Shown here: positions 43,138 through 56,639 of the stretch, in pieces
How positions within the stretch are numbered: position 1 is the first letter of the stretch
Layout: every line of letters begins with the position of its first letter
DNA from: Pithys albifrons albifrons
Lineage: Eukaryota; Chordata; Aves; Passeriformes; Thamnophilidae
Reading direction: 5' to 3'
NCBI RefSeq assembly: GCF_047495875.1
Contig: NC_092458.1
Span: 113,199,727-113,263,726 of the forward strand
DNA length: 64,000 bases
Position numbers and translations under genes: made by a program
The notes under the pieces: model-generated
What the model was told of the DNA's origin: nothing
The model's database searches: none
The model's input: the letters and a program-made list of their open reading frames with translations, nothing else

Positions 43138-46100
43138 AATTGTTTTCCTCTAATACAATTACACAGTGCCACTGCCTGGTACGTATGGGGGGAAAAGACT
43201 ATTTTTTCACTGAACTGACCCTATACATGTGTCCACAGCTTGGTCTGGTGATGGTTACACACTAAAATAATACCTCATCTCTGTGGCAAATCTCTCTTCT
43301 GTCCACAATTAAGTCCAGTTTATAATTCCATTTTTTGCCATGTTTACAATAATACAGCTATTGCAAGTTTATAGAAAATGTAAATAACTTGCCTTTTATT
43401 TTTCCTAGTCACCTTTCTCCTTGTCTCTCCATCAGTTATGAATGCCTTGGAGAAGAGATCATACTTGCTTAGTGCCTGAAAATTCCTTAGCTCTTAGGGG
43501 GAGCTACAGTAAGTAAAAAAATGTTGCTGAATTCCATTTTCACTAAAAGAAAAAAAAAAAGAAAGCCGTGTTATAACCTGATTTGGTGTGATTATACTGT
43601 AAATAGGCCATAAACAGTCAAAGGGAAAATAACCCACAATATTCACACCATTGAGGTGGTAATCGCTGTTCTTCCCTGCTGCTCAAAATATTTTCCAAGT
43701 GTCCCCAAAACTGCACTGGCAGCAGAATGTGGCCCAATTCAAGGGCTTTAATGCTACTGCTAAGTAGAAATGATTTTTCTCCTTGAAATTTTCAGTAAAA
43801 TAGTCTGTATTTTGCAAAAAAAAAATCATAGCTATTCACTGCAAAAGCACTAAGAAAAAGGCAGAGACCATCAGAAATCGTTCTGACAAGTCAGTTCCAT
43901 GTTTTAAAAGAAATTTGTCCAATTAAGGAAAAAGTACAAATGTTGAATTTCAAAAATAGACATGTTCTATCTGAAGATGCCAGAGAATTTCAATGTCGTT
44001 TGCTGAAGCTAATAGGGAACATAACCTCCACTTCATACATGAGGAAACAAAACAGAAACTTGCCTTCAGCTCATTTTTTTTCCCTTTTTCCCCAAGAATT
44101 GTTACACTTTCCATGCCACACAGAGATCTAGCATTTTAAACTGGAGGTGTAGCTTACCTTTAAGACCACAAACCTTCTTCACAAGCAGCATGGCCACCTC
44201 TGCCTGTCGCAGAGCTCTGCTGGAGGACCCTTTCCAGCCTTGATGCAGGGAGATGCTGTGCTTTGCCTGCCCTTTGCAGTGAGAGTCTTTTTCATCTTAT
44301 ATCCATGTTCGCTGGACACTTTCAAGTATCACCCCTTCGTGACCTGTTATTTCTCAGCATCCATTTGGACTCAGTGATAGCTAAGGATATAGTTGTTTAC
44401 TGTCACTCCATTAATATCCAGGACTTACCCAGCACAAGGACCCCACTGCAGTGTGCGCTGCAGGCAGCACAACTCTAGATGTTCTCACCCTAAAAGACTT
44501 GCAAGTTAAATGAATGAAACAGGCCCAGGCTGGGAGAAGGAGATTGCATCTGTCAGTGTGTTAGAGACCCAGAAACTGAGCCCAGCATTGTATATGAACA
44601 CTGCAGCAGCAGAAGTCTGCAGGAAATTTCAAAAGATAGGGCTAAATTCATCTTGCTAACAAAGTTGTTCTCCACTAGGACTCACTCAGCTCTCTGTGGC
44701 ACAATTAAACATTCACTGGCCTCCAGAGAGCACAAGCACGACTCTCTAAACTGGTGATTAAGACATTTGACTCTGAGGGGCAGATATATGTTTCAGGCCT
44801 TTTTTCAGAGAGTGTGGGACTTGAAAGAGTTTAAGTGTTCATCGGTGCAGGTTCTTCCCCTCCCGAGTCACGGCTTCTGGCTGCTGACCTGCCAAGGTGT
44901 GCTGTGCCTCTCTGGCCCAAAGAAAAATACCCAATTCAAAAGAAGTAGTTCACCTGGGACTCTTTAACAGAATAATCAACAGCACAGGGAAAGAGCCTGA
45001 CACTTCCCTGGACCTACATTCAGGTTCTCCAAGTGAGTTAAAGCATTGTCTTCTGAGATGGCCTGAACGCTGAGCTACTGAGTCGGAAAAGGCCACTCTG
45101 TTTTTTGTCACCTGCTGCTTATGGGCTCTGTGTTGTCTGTGGATAAGGTTGGTGTAAAACTGAAGGTAACTGCAGGTCTGTGAGCACAGGCTGGGGAGAA
45201 GTTCTTCATTGCAGTTTCACATTTATCCATTATGATCCAGTGTAATTGCAGACTGTCCCTAAAATATGCTGCAGTGGATTTCATAGTGCTTCAGTCATCC
45301 TATGGATCTGGTCACGCTGATGGTACAGGTGGCTTCAGATATAAATAAAGGACATCACATGGATGGGACATACATTCCTGGCAAAACTGGCAGCTTTACT
45401 TATGTTTTTCTGTTTGAGAAATGATTCAGAAACAATCAGATTGGTTCTGGCTCTGTGTGGCAGATTGCACTCGAGCAGGCGGCAGCCTCGTAGCCAGCGG
45501 AGAGCTGGGCTAAATCACCCACTGGAAGCACAAGCCTGCTTTAGCATTTAACACTTCCCTAGCATTTAACAGCAAAACCCAGCAAAAAGGCAGCTTTTAG
45601 TTTTGCTTTGTCCTACTCACTCTGCCAAGGCTCAAAAGATTGCAAATGCCTCTGGAGTATCAAAGCTTCAAATCCAGTGTAGCCTGGCTATTATTCCCTT
45701 CAGCCGTGAGCATGGCAGTTACAGGGATAGGATGAATGCTCCCCATCTGGATCACTGGAAATCTGTGTTTAGTATTAATTCTGTCACTTTTTAAGCTGAC
45801 CCTCAGTTTGGAGAGCAGGCAGCTGACAATGCAGGGTGATGCAATGCCCTGTGCTTCTGATGGACTTGCACTTGCCTGTGGTAGGAGACCATCTTGTAAG
45901 ATCAGTGCGCTTGCTGGAATGGGAGGGCTGGTGTGGTTTGGGGTGAGATTAGCAAATGAACCTGCTCTGAGGGAAAGGTCTGGCCAAGATTTATGCAGGC
46001 AGTGACAGGGTTAGAAAGATATTGCATGTGCCACATTACAATGGACACACTAAGAGTCTTCCCTTATTCTACCATATGGACTGAGTTACACACTGTGAAA

Positions 46101-48314
46101 ACCATGTTCCTTGCACGAAAAAGCAGAATAAAATACTGTTTGGCTTAAATCTCTTCCTGCTTGTGAATGTAAATAAATCTGTTCTCCTTCAAATTTCTTT
46201 TGTTCTGCTGCCTTTATCTTTGTGGAAATTTTCCTTGGTGACTCCTCTGTCATCAGCCTGGTCCTGACAGGTGAAAATCATGAACCTGTCTAATGTTACA
46301 AGCTCCAGGAACATGCACTTGGCTGGCTGGGGGCAACATGGAGTTACAGAACCCCAACCAGAGTGCACTGCTACACTGGCTTTTCCTGTCCTCCTTTGTG
46401 CAATTATTTTGCAGAAAGTTCTCTAGGCCAGAGAAACCATATTCATAACATCTACTATTTAAGCCTCTTACTCGGGTTCTTTGCTTGCAGCGAGAACTGA
46501 CATACTGTCAAAGTTGACTGCACTATGCCAGTTTATTGCACCAGAAGACCTGGCCTTTCCTTTCCTCCCATCTCCTGATCCTGGCTGCTACCATTATATG
46601 AACCCTGTCTCACTCCTGCCCTTAATAAAATCTCCATGCTCCATATGCTCCCTCAGCCTCCCTTTGATTAGTGCTCCCAGAGTCTTCCTCGCTGCTGACG
46701 TCGGGGCGTGCACAGCTCTGTAATTTCCCGACAGCCCTTTTCAAATGCTGGCTTTTAATCAGGCACTGTGTTTTACCAGCACTTCCTTCTCTCATGGAGC
46801 ACCTTTGAAGTGAGGCCGCCAACAGTGATGGGGTTCCTTCTCTGCTGCCCTTTTTCGTTGTTCCCATACAGGATTCTAGGACAGAATTTCATAGCTTTTT
46901 AAATGCTCTGATTTTTTTTTTTTAGTGTGTTGTGATCCTAATTTCCTTCAGGATTTCTTCTTCCTCTCCTGGGAAATTTGTCTCTATTTCTGGCATCTGT
47001 CCTTCCTAACCCTTCCCACGTTTCTTCCCTTCCAAAGACAGGGGAAAAGAATCCATTTAATATTTTTCTGTAGTAACGTCTATCTCATCTGTCAATAAAT
47101 TACCCTTTGCCATCTCTGGGAGACCCCTTTGTCTCCTTTCACTGACCTTATTCTGTACCTTGCCTGGTTTTTTTTAAGGGAGGATGCAATATCCCTGGGC
47201 TGTCATTCCATGAAGAACAGCTGTCATTCCTCCCATAGTGTATGCGTATGTGTTTGAGGAAGGAGGGGAAGGGGAGGAGGGAATTAGGGGCGGACGGGGA
47301 TCTGCTGTTGGGAAATATGATGGTCCTATTCACAGTGGTAAATGTTTTTTCATTCATGATATTCAGATGCAATTCTGTCTCTTTCTTCCAGTGGTTTTAG
47401 ACATTAATTTTCAGATTAACAAAAATCTTACACTCATCTATATGAAATATAACTACAAAAATATTTATTAAACACATTTTTAAAACTCATTATGTATGCA
47501 TTTTATAAATTTCTAATTTCTTCACAGTCTCTGCTACTGTGAGTGCTATCTCACTGTCAGAGCTGCAGTGTAATACTACAGAAGTGGATTCAGGAAGCAT
47601 TATCTGTTGCTAAAAAACATATGACTTTGCCATATATTTTCAGTGTTACAAACTGAAGTGCTCACTGAGAGGGTTAAAGAGCATTGTACAGTCCTGCATG
47701 TAACCAGCTCGCTGTGCAGACCTGCATAGGAAACACACAGGTCTGTGAATCCTGCAATTCCTGCCCTGTCCTTACTCTTTCTTATGCTCTTTGAAGCACT
47801 GCAGACTCACAGAGAAGTCATCACAGTACATTCCCTGTGTTTCTCATGGTCCAGTGGCTTTGTGCTGATCACAAATACAAGTTCCTTTCCTCCTGCCCCT
47901 ACTCCCACACACAGTCTGACCATAAATTAGCACAGTTTAGGAAAGCAAATACTAGTTTTGATCCAATTTTACCAATGTATTTAAAGAAACAGAAGAACTA
48001 GAAGAAATCTACCAAAGATGCCCTCACCTCTGCAGCATCTGGTAATGACACTTTTTAATGCATTTATTCTCACAATATGATGTGAAAGATGGAAATGCAA
48101 TTATTATCCATGATGTGCAGTAGAAAAATGCCAAAGTGACCTGAAGGCACAGCACATGCTGGGGCCCTCATTCTCCAAGTACCTGAGTCAAAAACCTGGT
48201 GGAACACACTGTGAATCTTGTTTGATCCACCTTGGGGTTTCCTTTGTTTGGAGACCAGCGACAGGCACCATGTTTGTGTCACAGGCCAGATCCAGGCACG
48301 GCCTCTGGACCTGA
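43138..48314. other. Intergenic unique sequence
   Basis: About 5 kb in which I found no gene, RNA or element. Short reading frames have no family character. A-runs occur near 43550 and 43817, and a T-run near 46911. Confidence 0.35.
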
Positions 48315-48455
48315 TAGCCCAGAGGTGTTCCAAAGGCCCACATCAGCCAGCACTGGAGAGAGACTGAAGAACGTAAGCAAAGTCTTAGCCCAGAGGTGCT
48401 CCAAAGGCCCACATCAGCCAGCACTGGAGAGAGACTGAAGAACTTAAGCAAAGTC
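48315..48455 (+). repeat. 71-bp tandem duplication (two copies)
   Basis: The unit at 48315-48385 is repeated at 48386-48455, starting TAGCCCAGAGGTG and ending AAGCAAAGTC. I count two substitutions within the shared sequence, so the duplication is recent. Confidence 0.93.
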
Positions 48456-48456
48456 A

Positions 48457-51400
48457 AAAAGGATCTCTAGATATGACGTATTCACCAAACTCCTCATTTC
48501 CTTGCTCTGTACTAGCAGGACATCAGCAGAACATCTTTTCTCTTAAAAGCACTACACTACTTATTTTACAACTGCTTTGTGATTGATGTCCACTCTGGCC
48601 CTTTCTCTCTCATCTGATGGCTCTGACAGTCCCTGCTAGATTTAGCTGTCCTAACTGAAAAGGTAACCCATCTCCACAGCCAGAGGTAATAAATTCTTTA
48701 GCCACCACAGCAAAACACATTGATATGATCTTGAATTAAATCACTCATGTCTGCAGTTCTCAGTCCAGGACATCACTGTGAACTGGTATCAGCTGGAATC
48801 AGATTTACATTGGTGCATCAGGCTATGGGCTGAAACAGCTTGCACTGGCCACAGCATTCTTTGGGCTGCCTCTTCTTTGGGATGGCCACCTCCAGCACCT
48901 CAGTAATGCAGGCAGCTGGACAGGGACATCTTAAACTTCTCCAGGGAAATCACTAGAGCATGGGAACCAGAGCCTTCACTTCCCTGGAAACAGTCTGTGC
49001 CTTCAGGGACTAAGGCTCTGTCTGCATACGGAAATAGGGTTTTCAAATGTGTCCTCCTACTGGTAACACCAACCCTGCTCGGCACCAGAAGAATGTCTGG
49101 AGCCCATTGAAGAATGGCTCCTGGCTGCTGCCATCTTCAGGCCTAACCCATGTTAATTATTCAGGTCTTTTGTAAAAAGACACCTGTGGCAACTGGCAGA
49201 GTATCTGCACAAACATTACCAGCCTTGAGGCTGAGAATCTGTTAAATAGCCCTAGTAATAGAATATTAAACCCGTGATGATGAGTAAGTGTGGGTGGCAT
49301 AATTGTCTGCTCAGAAACAGGAGCCTTTTTCTCATTCTATTCCTGTAGTTGAATCCTTATCTCCTGGATAAATAAAAACAAACCTCCCCAGTTATTATTG
49401 TTCTTGTTCACCTTTTGACTCATGATTAGATTTACCGCAGATACATCCCTTTGGCAATGAAAATGGAATCAACACATTCCTGATGCACTCCAGTGGAATT
49501 CTCACCCCCTGCTCCACCCTCACACCGCCAAGGTCCTGGTTTTCTGAACGGCTGTTAATTACCCGTTCTAGCTCATGGATGAGAGACCATTTCTGAGTGA
49601 CTACCTGCCCTGATCAACAGACTGTTCTGTATCGCTTTGAATCTTTATCTTATTTTTAATGCTCAGGACTTGGAGCTAAACCTGATACCTTTCTGAAGAC
49701 AGAAACTCACGGTAATAGAAGCTGCGTTGCTCGGGCTGATTCTCCTTTCTCTATTTTTCAGTGTTTTCCCAGATGAGGCCCCAGGATTATTGCAAACCAG
49801 TCCCAGGAAGAAATGCTGCTCAATTAGGCGAAAAGAAACTCGAAGGAAAAAAGGAGTAGAGCCAGCAAATTGCTTGAGATAACAATCTCCCCCCACCCGT
49901 GTGTCTCTGTAACTAAGAGGATTAGCTGAACTTTCTGTGTCACACCAAAACTGACAATAAGCAACAGTGACTTCCCCCCGCTGGCACTTGTACCTTCACA
50001 TGTTTCATTTTCTTGCCCACACTACTGCCTTGCCCCTTGCTGATTGTATGACAAACTTGGGGATGAACATGATGGCTCTTTCCTTTCCTTTAAGATTTAT
50101 GACTCAAAGCCAAATAAAACCCAACTCAAGTTATTACATGCTCTGTTTCCTCCTAACAACAACTCACTTTTAACAGTGTAAGCTAACCAAGGAAACATGG
50201 AAATATGGTCTCCTTGATCTCACCTGATCTATCTGCTGTTAGAGACGCAAACAGCAGCCTCGGGTCTGCCAGCACAGGAGCAGGCATAAAGACATCCCTA
50301 GGGAGCAGGACCAAACGTCTGGAATATATAAAGCATAAGATCCATCAGAATTCAAAGTAACTGAGGTTCTGTGTAGATACAGCACTGCCAGCAAGGAGCT
50401 GGATGCTTATTTCAGTTTAAGATTTATCATTGCGTGGTAGGAGGACTACCCAGGGTACTCGTGCAGTGAAGGGAAATAAACTTTGGTAAAGGACTCTGTT
50501 GCTTTATGGAATCAGCCCTGTGTTCCTCTGACAACGGTGTGCACATGCTGAAAAGTACATGGCTTGTGCCTGAAGATGATCAAACATCAAATAATTCCAG
50601 TTTCTACAATAAACCAATTCCTTTTGCTGAGCTGTGTAGAACATCACCTTAAACCAGGTGAACAACTCCATTCCATGAGCCTGCCACAGAACTTGAAGGA
50701 ATAGAGGACATTTGTTCTACCAGACAAGGCCAATTTGGGAGGAGCGTTCTCACACCAATACATGGTCCCTCCCCTTCTCCATCCTGTGTTGCCACAGAAA
50801 ATCCCAGCAGAAGGTGGTGGAAATACAAAAGGTGAATGTCTGTGATACCTGAAGGGCTGCACAGAGGCACATTGACCAAGTCAGCACCTGTGCCACAGTG
50901 AGGAAGGAAGCAGAAAGCAAGAGGAGGCAGGAGAAGCAGAAATGTTGTCACATTGATGTAACACAGATACCAACACACAAAGAGGGAATGTTGTGATAAA
51001 ACAAGCTGGGATGTGGGATTCAGGTGATTGCCACCAGTGTAAGGATTGGGGGGAAATGTTGTCACAACAAAACCTGCAAGAAGTATTAGGGTTGGGTCAT
51101 AAAATACGTGGGACTTGCCAGTTCTTGTAAAGCATTTTACTGAACTAGGCACCTGTGCTGCGTGCCCTCTCATTGCTACACAACTCCCTGCACCTAAATT
51201 AAATCACTCTGGCACTTCTGCCATGTTAAACGGTGCGAGCAGGTACTCTCAGGCCACATAAATTCAGTGAAGTAGTGGTTTGGGGGTCCCTGTACAGCTT
51301 TATTTGCGATCAAAGGGTATGGTGGTGTGGGGGAGAAATACTTCCAGACAGATTTAGACTTTTACTCCAAAAGTCTCCTCAGACTGAGGCATTGTAAAAA

Positions 51401-52311
51401 CTGCCCAGTGTATTGCCATGGGGTGAGACTGCCTTGTCACTCTGTAGCAAGCCCTGTGTCGCCTATATGGAGCAGCAGTTTTAGTTCAAAGGGATCCAGG
51501 TCCATTCTCTTTCCCCATTTACATGAAATGGGACTAGAGTGGAGCGTGGCAGCCTATTAACAGTGCCCCACAGCACCGCAAGAGTTCTGCCTAGAGAGTG
51601 AAGGACACCGTGTCCAATTGAAATTACAGAGGAATTTGGGGTAGGCAGAATGTAATTACACAATTGAAATTTAAACTGTGAAATTAAAAGGAAATATTCA
51701 AGGATGAAGGGGCAGAGAGAATCCCTAATCTCCAGCCAGGCTAGGCTGTGTGACAGAAAAGTCCCTTTCTGAAGAGGGAATAAGTAAAGAGCTGTCCTGG
51801 AAGAAAGGGAGGTAGAGAATAAAGACAATGTTTTCAAAAGCACCCTAACTCCAGCTGTGTGTTTGTTTCACAGGCTATGTCTATTCTACAGAAAACCTTG
51901 TGGTGTCTAAAAGGCGTCAGATGTGTCCCTCTTGGCCCCCTCTTCACTGAGGTCAGAAACAATTTGGTTCCTCGTGTAAGCAGCACCAAGGCATTCCCAA
52001 GGTCTACAGCAGAAAGCTTTCTGCAGGCTGGTGGCAAAGAGGAGAGCAGTCCCCTTTTTCATACAGGTACAACACAGGATTTGCCCTTCTGCCTGGAGTT
52101 TGTTTGTCAGACTGCTGGCACTCTCGCTGTAGTGTCTGGGCTTTTACCAAGTTGTGGTTAATAAGCATCTTAACAGAAAATATGATTTATTTTTAAGAGT
52201 AGCCCAGTGGTAAGAAGAGGCAGAGAAACTCACTGAAAGCAGATCTGTGACAGTTTTGAGTGGTAGCTTGAATTAGGCAATTGCAAATCCCGCTCCCCAA
52301 GAGATCAGTCA
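48457..52311. other. Intergenic unique sequence
   Basis: About 3.9 kb with no recognised gene or element. The longest frame (50649-51173, minus) has no domain character and looks spurious. Confidence 0.35.
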
Positions 52312-52515
52312 CAGAATCATAGAATGGATTGGGTTGGAAAAGACCTCTGAGATCATCAAGTCCAACCCTCGGTCCAACTCCAGTCCCTTTACCAGATCAT
52401 GGCACTCAGTGCCACGGCCAATCTCAGTTTAAAAACCTCCAGGAATGGTGAATCCACTCCCCCTCTGGGCAGTCAAGTTGTAGGACCCCATTGCTGTTCC
52501 TCTGGGAGAAGAGAC
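52312..52515 (-). mobile_element. CR1 LINE 3' fragment with internal deletion
   Basis: Antisense CR1 tail with CAGAATCATAGAATGGATTG, the TGGCACTCAGTGCCA palindrome (52400-52414) and CCCCTCTGGGCAG. It then jumps to the CATTGCTG...CTGGGAGAAGAGAC block that lies about 100 bp further on in intact copies such as 12.0-12.3 kb. Confidence 0.85.
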
Positions 52516-55500
52516 AGGTTAAGACTGAAACAGCCTTGTGGATCTCCAGGAGAGGAACAACAACAAACTGAACAGGGTCCTTCAAACAAGGCACAACACA
52601 TGGAAATGGGGGCTCCTCTTCTTGGGCTGCCCAGCCACACATGCAACTGAAGACAAGTTACTTAATTTCCCTGCCTTCGCTTACCATTGCTAAAAAAGCA
52701 CAGTAATAATTTCCTGAATATTCTAAGCTGGTGATTTGTAAGGTGTAACTGGTTAAAATTGGAAGGTTCAGAAGCTGCATTGATGACAACCATTGAAATG
52801 CATACAAAAAACTGAGATAGAGCTAAAGTACGTGCAGCCAAAGCACCAGAGAGTGAGAAATAGATTGAAAAACCTACCTGAAAAGATAAGTGTCCTCTTA
52901 GTAATTACCTCTCCCTTTCCTGAAGATGTGTGAAGGTTCTGAATTAAGGTGTTTTTTTTTAATATGAAAATGAAAAACATGCTTCTTTTCGTCCATACTC
53001 CATTTCTTATCTCCCAAAAAGCAGTTAGCTCTACCTGGGAGGGGCAGAGTATTATGAGATGGTACAACTTTCCTGCTACAATTTTGTAATCTGTGAGCTC
53101 CAGAGGATCGGTGACAACTCTCAGAAATAAGAGATTCAGGGTCATCCTTTCTCCAATCCAGAGACAACAGAGCAGGGGCAGAACCAGAGCTAGAAAGCAA
53201 TCTGGTCAGAGGCAGCCAGGGGAGTGTGCAGGGGAAAAAGCCCAGCCAATATATGCAATGGACAGGCTCCATTTCTCTTGTGCTGTTCGTGCTCAGCACA
53301 CATAAGGTGTGTAGGAAGGAGATCTGAAGAGGGGGAAGAGCATAAAACCAGAAGGAGACGGTTCTGGTGGGTCCCGAGCTTCAGGCCCGAGGGTGGACTT
53401 TCGGAACAGGAGGAGGGCAGGGAACAATGCAGGAGAGAAAGGAAAAACAGCTTTGTGGTTACAGTACTGAAATGCAGAGCCACAGAACACCTGGGTGCAG
53501 GTCTGGGTCCTGCTGTTGTCTGCTGAGACACTGCAGGGGGACTACGCATGGTCCTTGTACTGCTTTTCTTCCCTTCTCCTCCTCCATCTAGAAGGTACCA
53601 ATGCTGATTTTCCCTCCTTCATTTCCTGCCATCTCTCTAAATTGTGAGCTTTTTGAGACACAGACTGTTCTTTGCTGTTCGTATCAATAACATGCTGAAA
53701 AGACTAACAGGGAGACTCCGGTCGCTCTGTCAGGCTGTGTTTGATGCATGAGAAATGGTAAAAAACTGTACAGATAAGCTCAATTAACAGTGAGACAATC
53801 TGTGCACTCTCCAAGTGAAAGGCACAGAGAGGTTTTTGGGGAGGTGTGCATGAAAATGCAAGAGGAGAACGACTGTTTTGAGGCAGAAGCCTCTGTTAAG
53901 TATCTGGAGGACACACAGAGGAAAGCTGAGGCAAACAGGATTCTAGAGACAGGCTCTCCTGGAGGAGCGAAATCTGATGTGAACAGCAGAGAGAGAAGGG
54001 GGACACTGTGTGAGAAAAGCAGCATCTGGGACTGCCATTTGAGTGGCACGGTGGAATTGGAGCAGAGCAGATAAGTTTGCTCTTAATTTCCCCATACACT
54101 AAAGCTGTGTAGGGAAAAAGCATAATTTCCTTCCCAGTGTGCTTTTTGCTTAAATACTGCAATTTGTGTTTCTTTCCCCCCCCTGCATTTCCCACCTTGT
54201 GTTTCTTTTGTCCTCTGCCTCCCTACCTTAAAAAAAATTGCCTCTGAAACACTACTGAATTAATTCTAGCAGGAGATAGAAAATTCAGAAGGTCATATAA
54301 GCAATCTTAGCAAATTTGGTGTTATGGGCACAAGTCAAGCAGGCCAGGGAGGGCCAAAACAATGGACACAGATATGCTACAGAGCTTTAAAAGATCCCCA
54401 TATACTATTTCTTCCCTTTACATGTGGTGTTGATTTTGAACACTGTGTTGCTTTCCACTGCCAGAATATCTTTTTAAAGCAAAATCCCTGCAAGAGGTGA
54501 TTCCATGAGGCTGACAAGTCCAGTCAGAGAACAGAAACGCAGAGTCCTGCTTGGGGCTCTGGTTCAGCAGAAAATATAAGCACATTCTTAACCACCAGTG
54601 CGAGCCCAGTCTCACTGACTGCAGCTGAACAACTCAGTTTCCTACACCTCTTTTTGTGAAATGAATCCAAAGTGCTCAGCTTCTCACAGGACTAAGCTTT
54701 GTATCATCCTTGCGTCCAATTATCTCAAATTTCAAGTGTTTCCAGCAAGTTGCTCATGAGTAAGACACCAGTCAGGCACTATGTGGCACTCACAACTGAA
54801 AGAGAGGTAAAATTTATCTGATAAATTATTCATCACTAATGATTTGGCCAGCTTTCCTGGATATATAGCCACAGGGATGTATGACACCTTGGGGAAGGCA
54901 TCAGATAGAGATGCATTCAAAGAGAACTAGAGCAGAGGATGCAGACGTAGATCCACAGTAATTTTATAGAGAGAGGGAAAGCACCGAAGTGACCAAACTG
55001 AATTAAGTTCTCTTTATAGCTGGTCAATTACAAAGCACAGAGCGGATTAGTAACTGTGAAGTGCCAGGAAAACAAAAAAACAAAACAACAAAACAAAGAG
55101 AAAACCCAAATCACCAGCAACTACTTGTTTTCAGACATCTTTGCTTTGGTAGCCGTGCGTTCCAGCTAACTGTGCAGAAGCTGGGCGAGAGCAAAGGCTA
55201 AATCAGGTGTGGTAATGGGAGCAAATCCGCCCCGGCGAGAAGCTGCTGCTGTCAGGGAGGAGGTTACTGGGAAGTGGCAGGCAGGACTGAGAAGAGTCTT
55301 TGGGTGAGATGGGGAGATACGGGAGAGAATATTCAGTGCAGGCAGGATTAGAGCTGTGCAGAGTCTTAATCTAGGCAGCCCTTTCTCTGCACCTTTATCT
55401 GTCCTGGTGCAGCCCCTGCGTGCTGCAGTGCTGGTGTAACCTGGCCATAAAACTGGATTAACTGGCCCGCAAGGATCATGGCTGAGCCGAAGAGGAGCAC

Positions 55501-56639
55501 GACAATATGCCTTTGTTTACATGCTCACTTCTGGGAGCGAAACACAGATCTTCGCGAGACAAAGTGCTTAATTGCTGGTGTAGAGTGTCATCAAATGAAT
55601 GTGCATGAGGAGGACTGGTGTGAGGGGAAGGTTTTTGCTCTTTCACAGCACACTCCATTTCTCTCAGTGTTTTCTGCAATGAGGAGGCTATTTTACAGTA
55701 TGGCAAGAAAAAAAATCCCATTATCAGAGGAACTTATTTTTAAATAAAAATGACAAAATTACCTTGCTGATTCACCCCTTGGAGATAAACCCCTGCTGTC
55801 TCCCTCCTTCAGCCTTTCCTTTCTGGCTCTTCCCTAACATTGAAAAAAATGTAGTGACTGCCTCTGATACGACTCGTAATTTCTTCAGCAACAGCATTGC
55901 AAGAACAGATCCCTGACAGCTCCTCTCACTCTACAGAAGCCCCAGAAGAAAATCTGGCTTGGACTCTGACCCGCTGGAGTTAATGACTGTTAAAAAACGT
56001 TAAGACCAAGTCCTTAATGAGTGCCATTCCTTATCACCCTCCCTTTCCTTCTTTCTCTGCACGCGTATTTCAAAGCTCAGGGATAACATGTATTCATGCA
56101 GTATTAAGAATGCAAGCAAGTTTTATTTTTACTCTGCCGAGAATTAGCAAAGTTTTGCCACTCTGTTTGGCTGATTGCTTGTCCTGATTTGGAAGGTTTT
56201 GAGTCTAAAGCCAATTTTATTTGTTAGTCCCTCTGGTCTTTTATTTACTCCCTTTTAACGAGGGAGACATGAAACCCGATTCCCCTTCCAGGACAGTCAA
56301 ATTTGATGTGGGAAGAGGATAAAATATTTGAGAAAGGCCCCCCAGGAGCATTGTGCTGAAATGAGGGGATGTTACAGAGGGGAATTGCTTCTGTGCAATC
56401 GCTTTTTTCTGGAGGAAAACCAGACCCTCACTCAGGCACCCACCCTGCTCCATGGAGACTGCAAGTTCTGGGATTCCATTTTCCTGGAAGCAATTCCTCT
56501 TTATTCATGGGGCTTAGTTCTGCCCAGGGTCTGGGTGCAGTCTGGGCAGGTATTTCCACACAGACACAGCCTCTTTGGAGTGCCTGTTCCCAGACAGGCT
56601 CCTGCCAGGCATCTTTACCATACAGATTATCTGAAGTTT
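52516..56639. other. Intergenic sequence upstream of POU2F1
   Basis: About 4.1 kb without a recognised gene or mobile element. An A-rich AAAACAAA patch lies at about 55070-55105. Distal POU2F1 regulatory elements could lie here, but none can be identified from sequence. Confidence 0.35.

Noticed and set aside
50649..51173. A 174-codon minus-strand frame in the intergenic region
   Set aside because: It has no recognisable domain, biased composition or exon-like boundaries. Frames of this length arise by chance in 64 kb.
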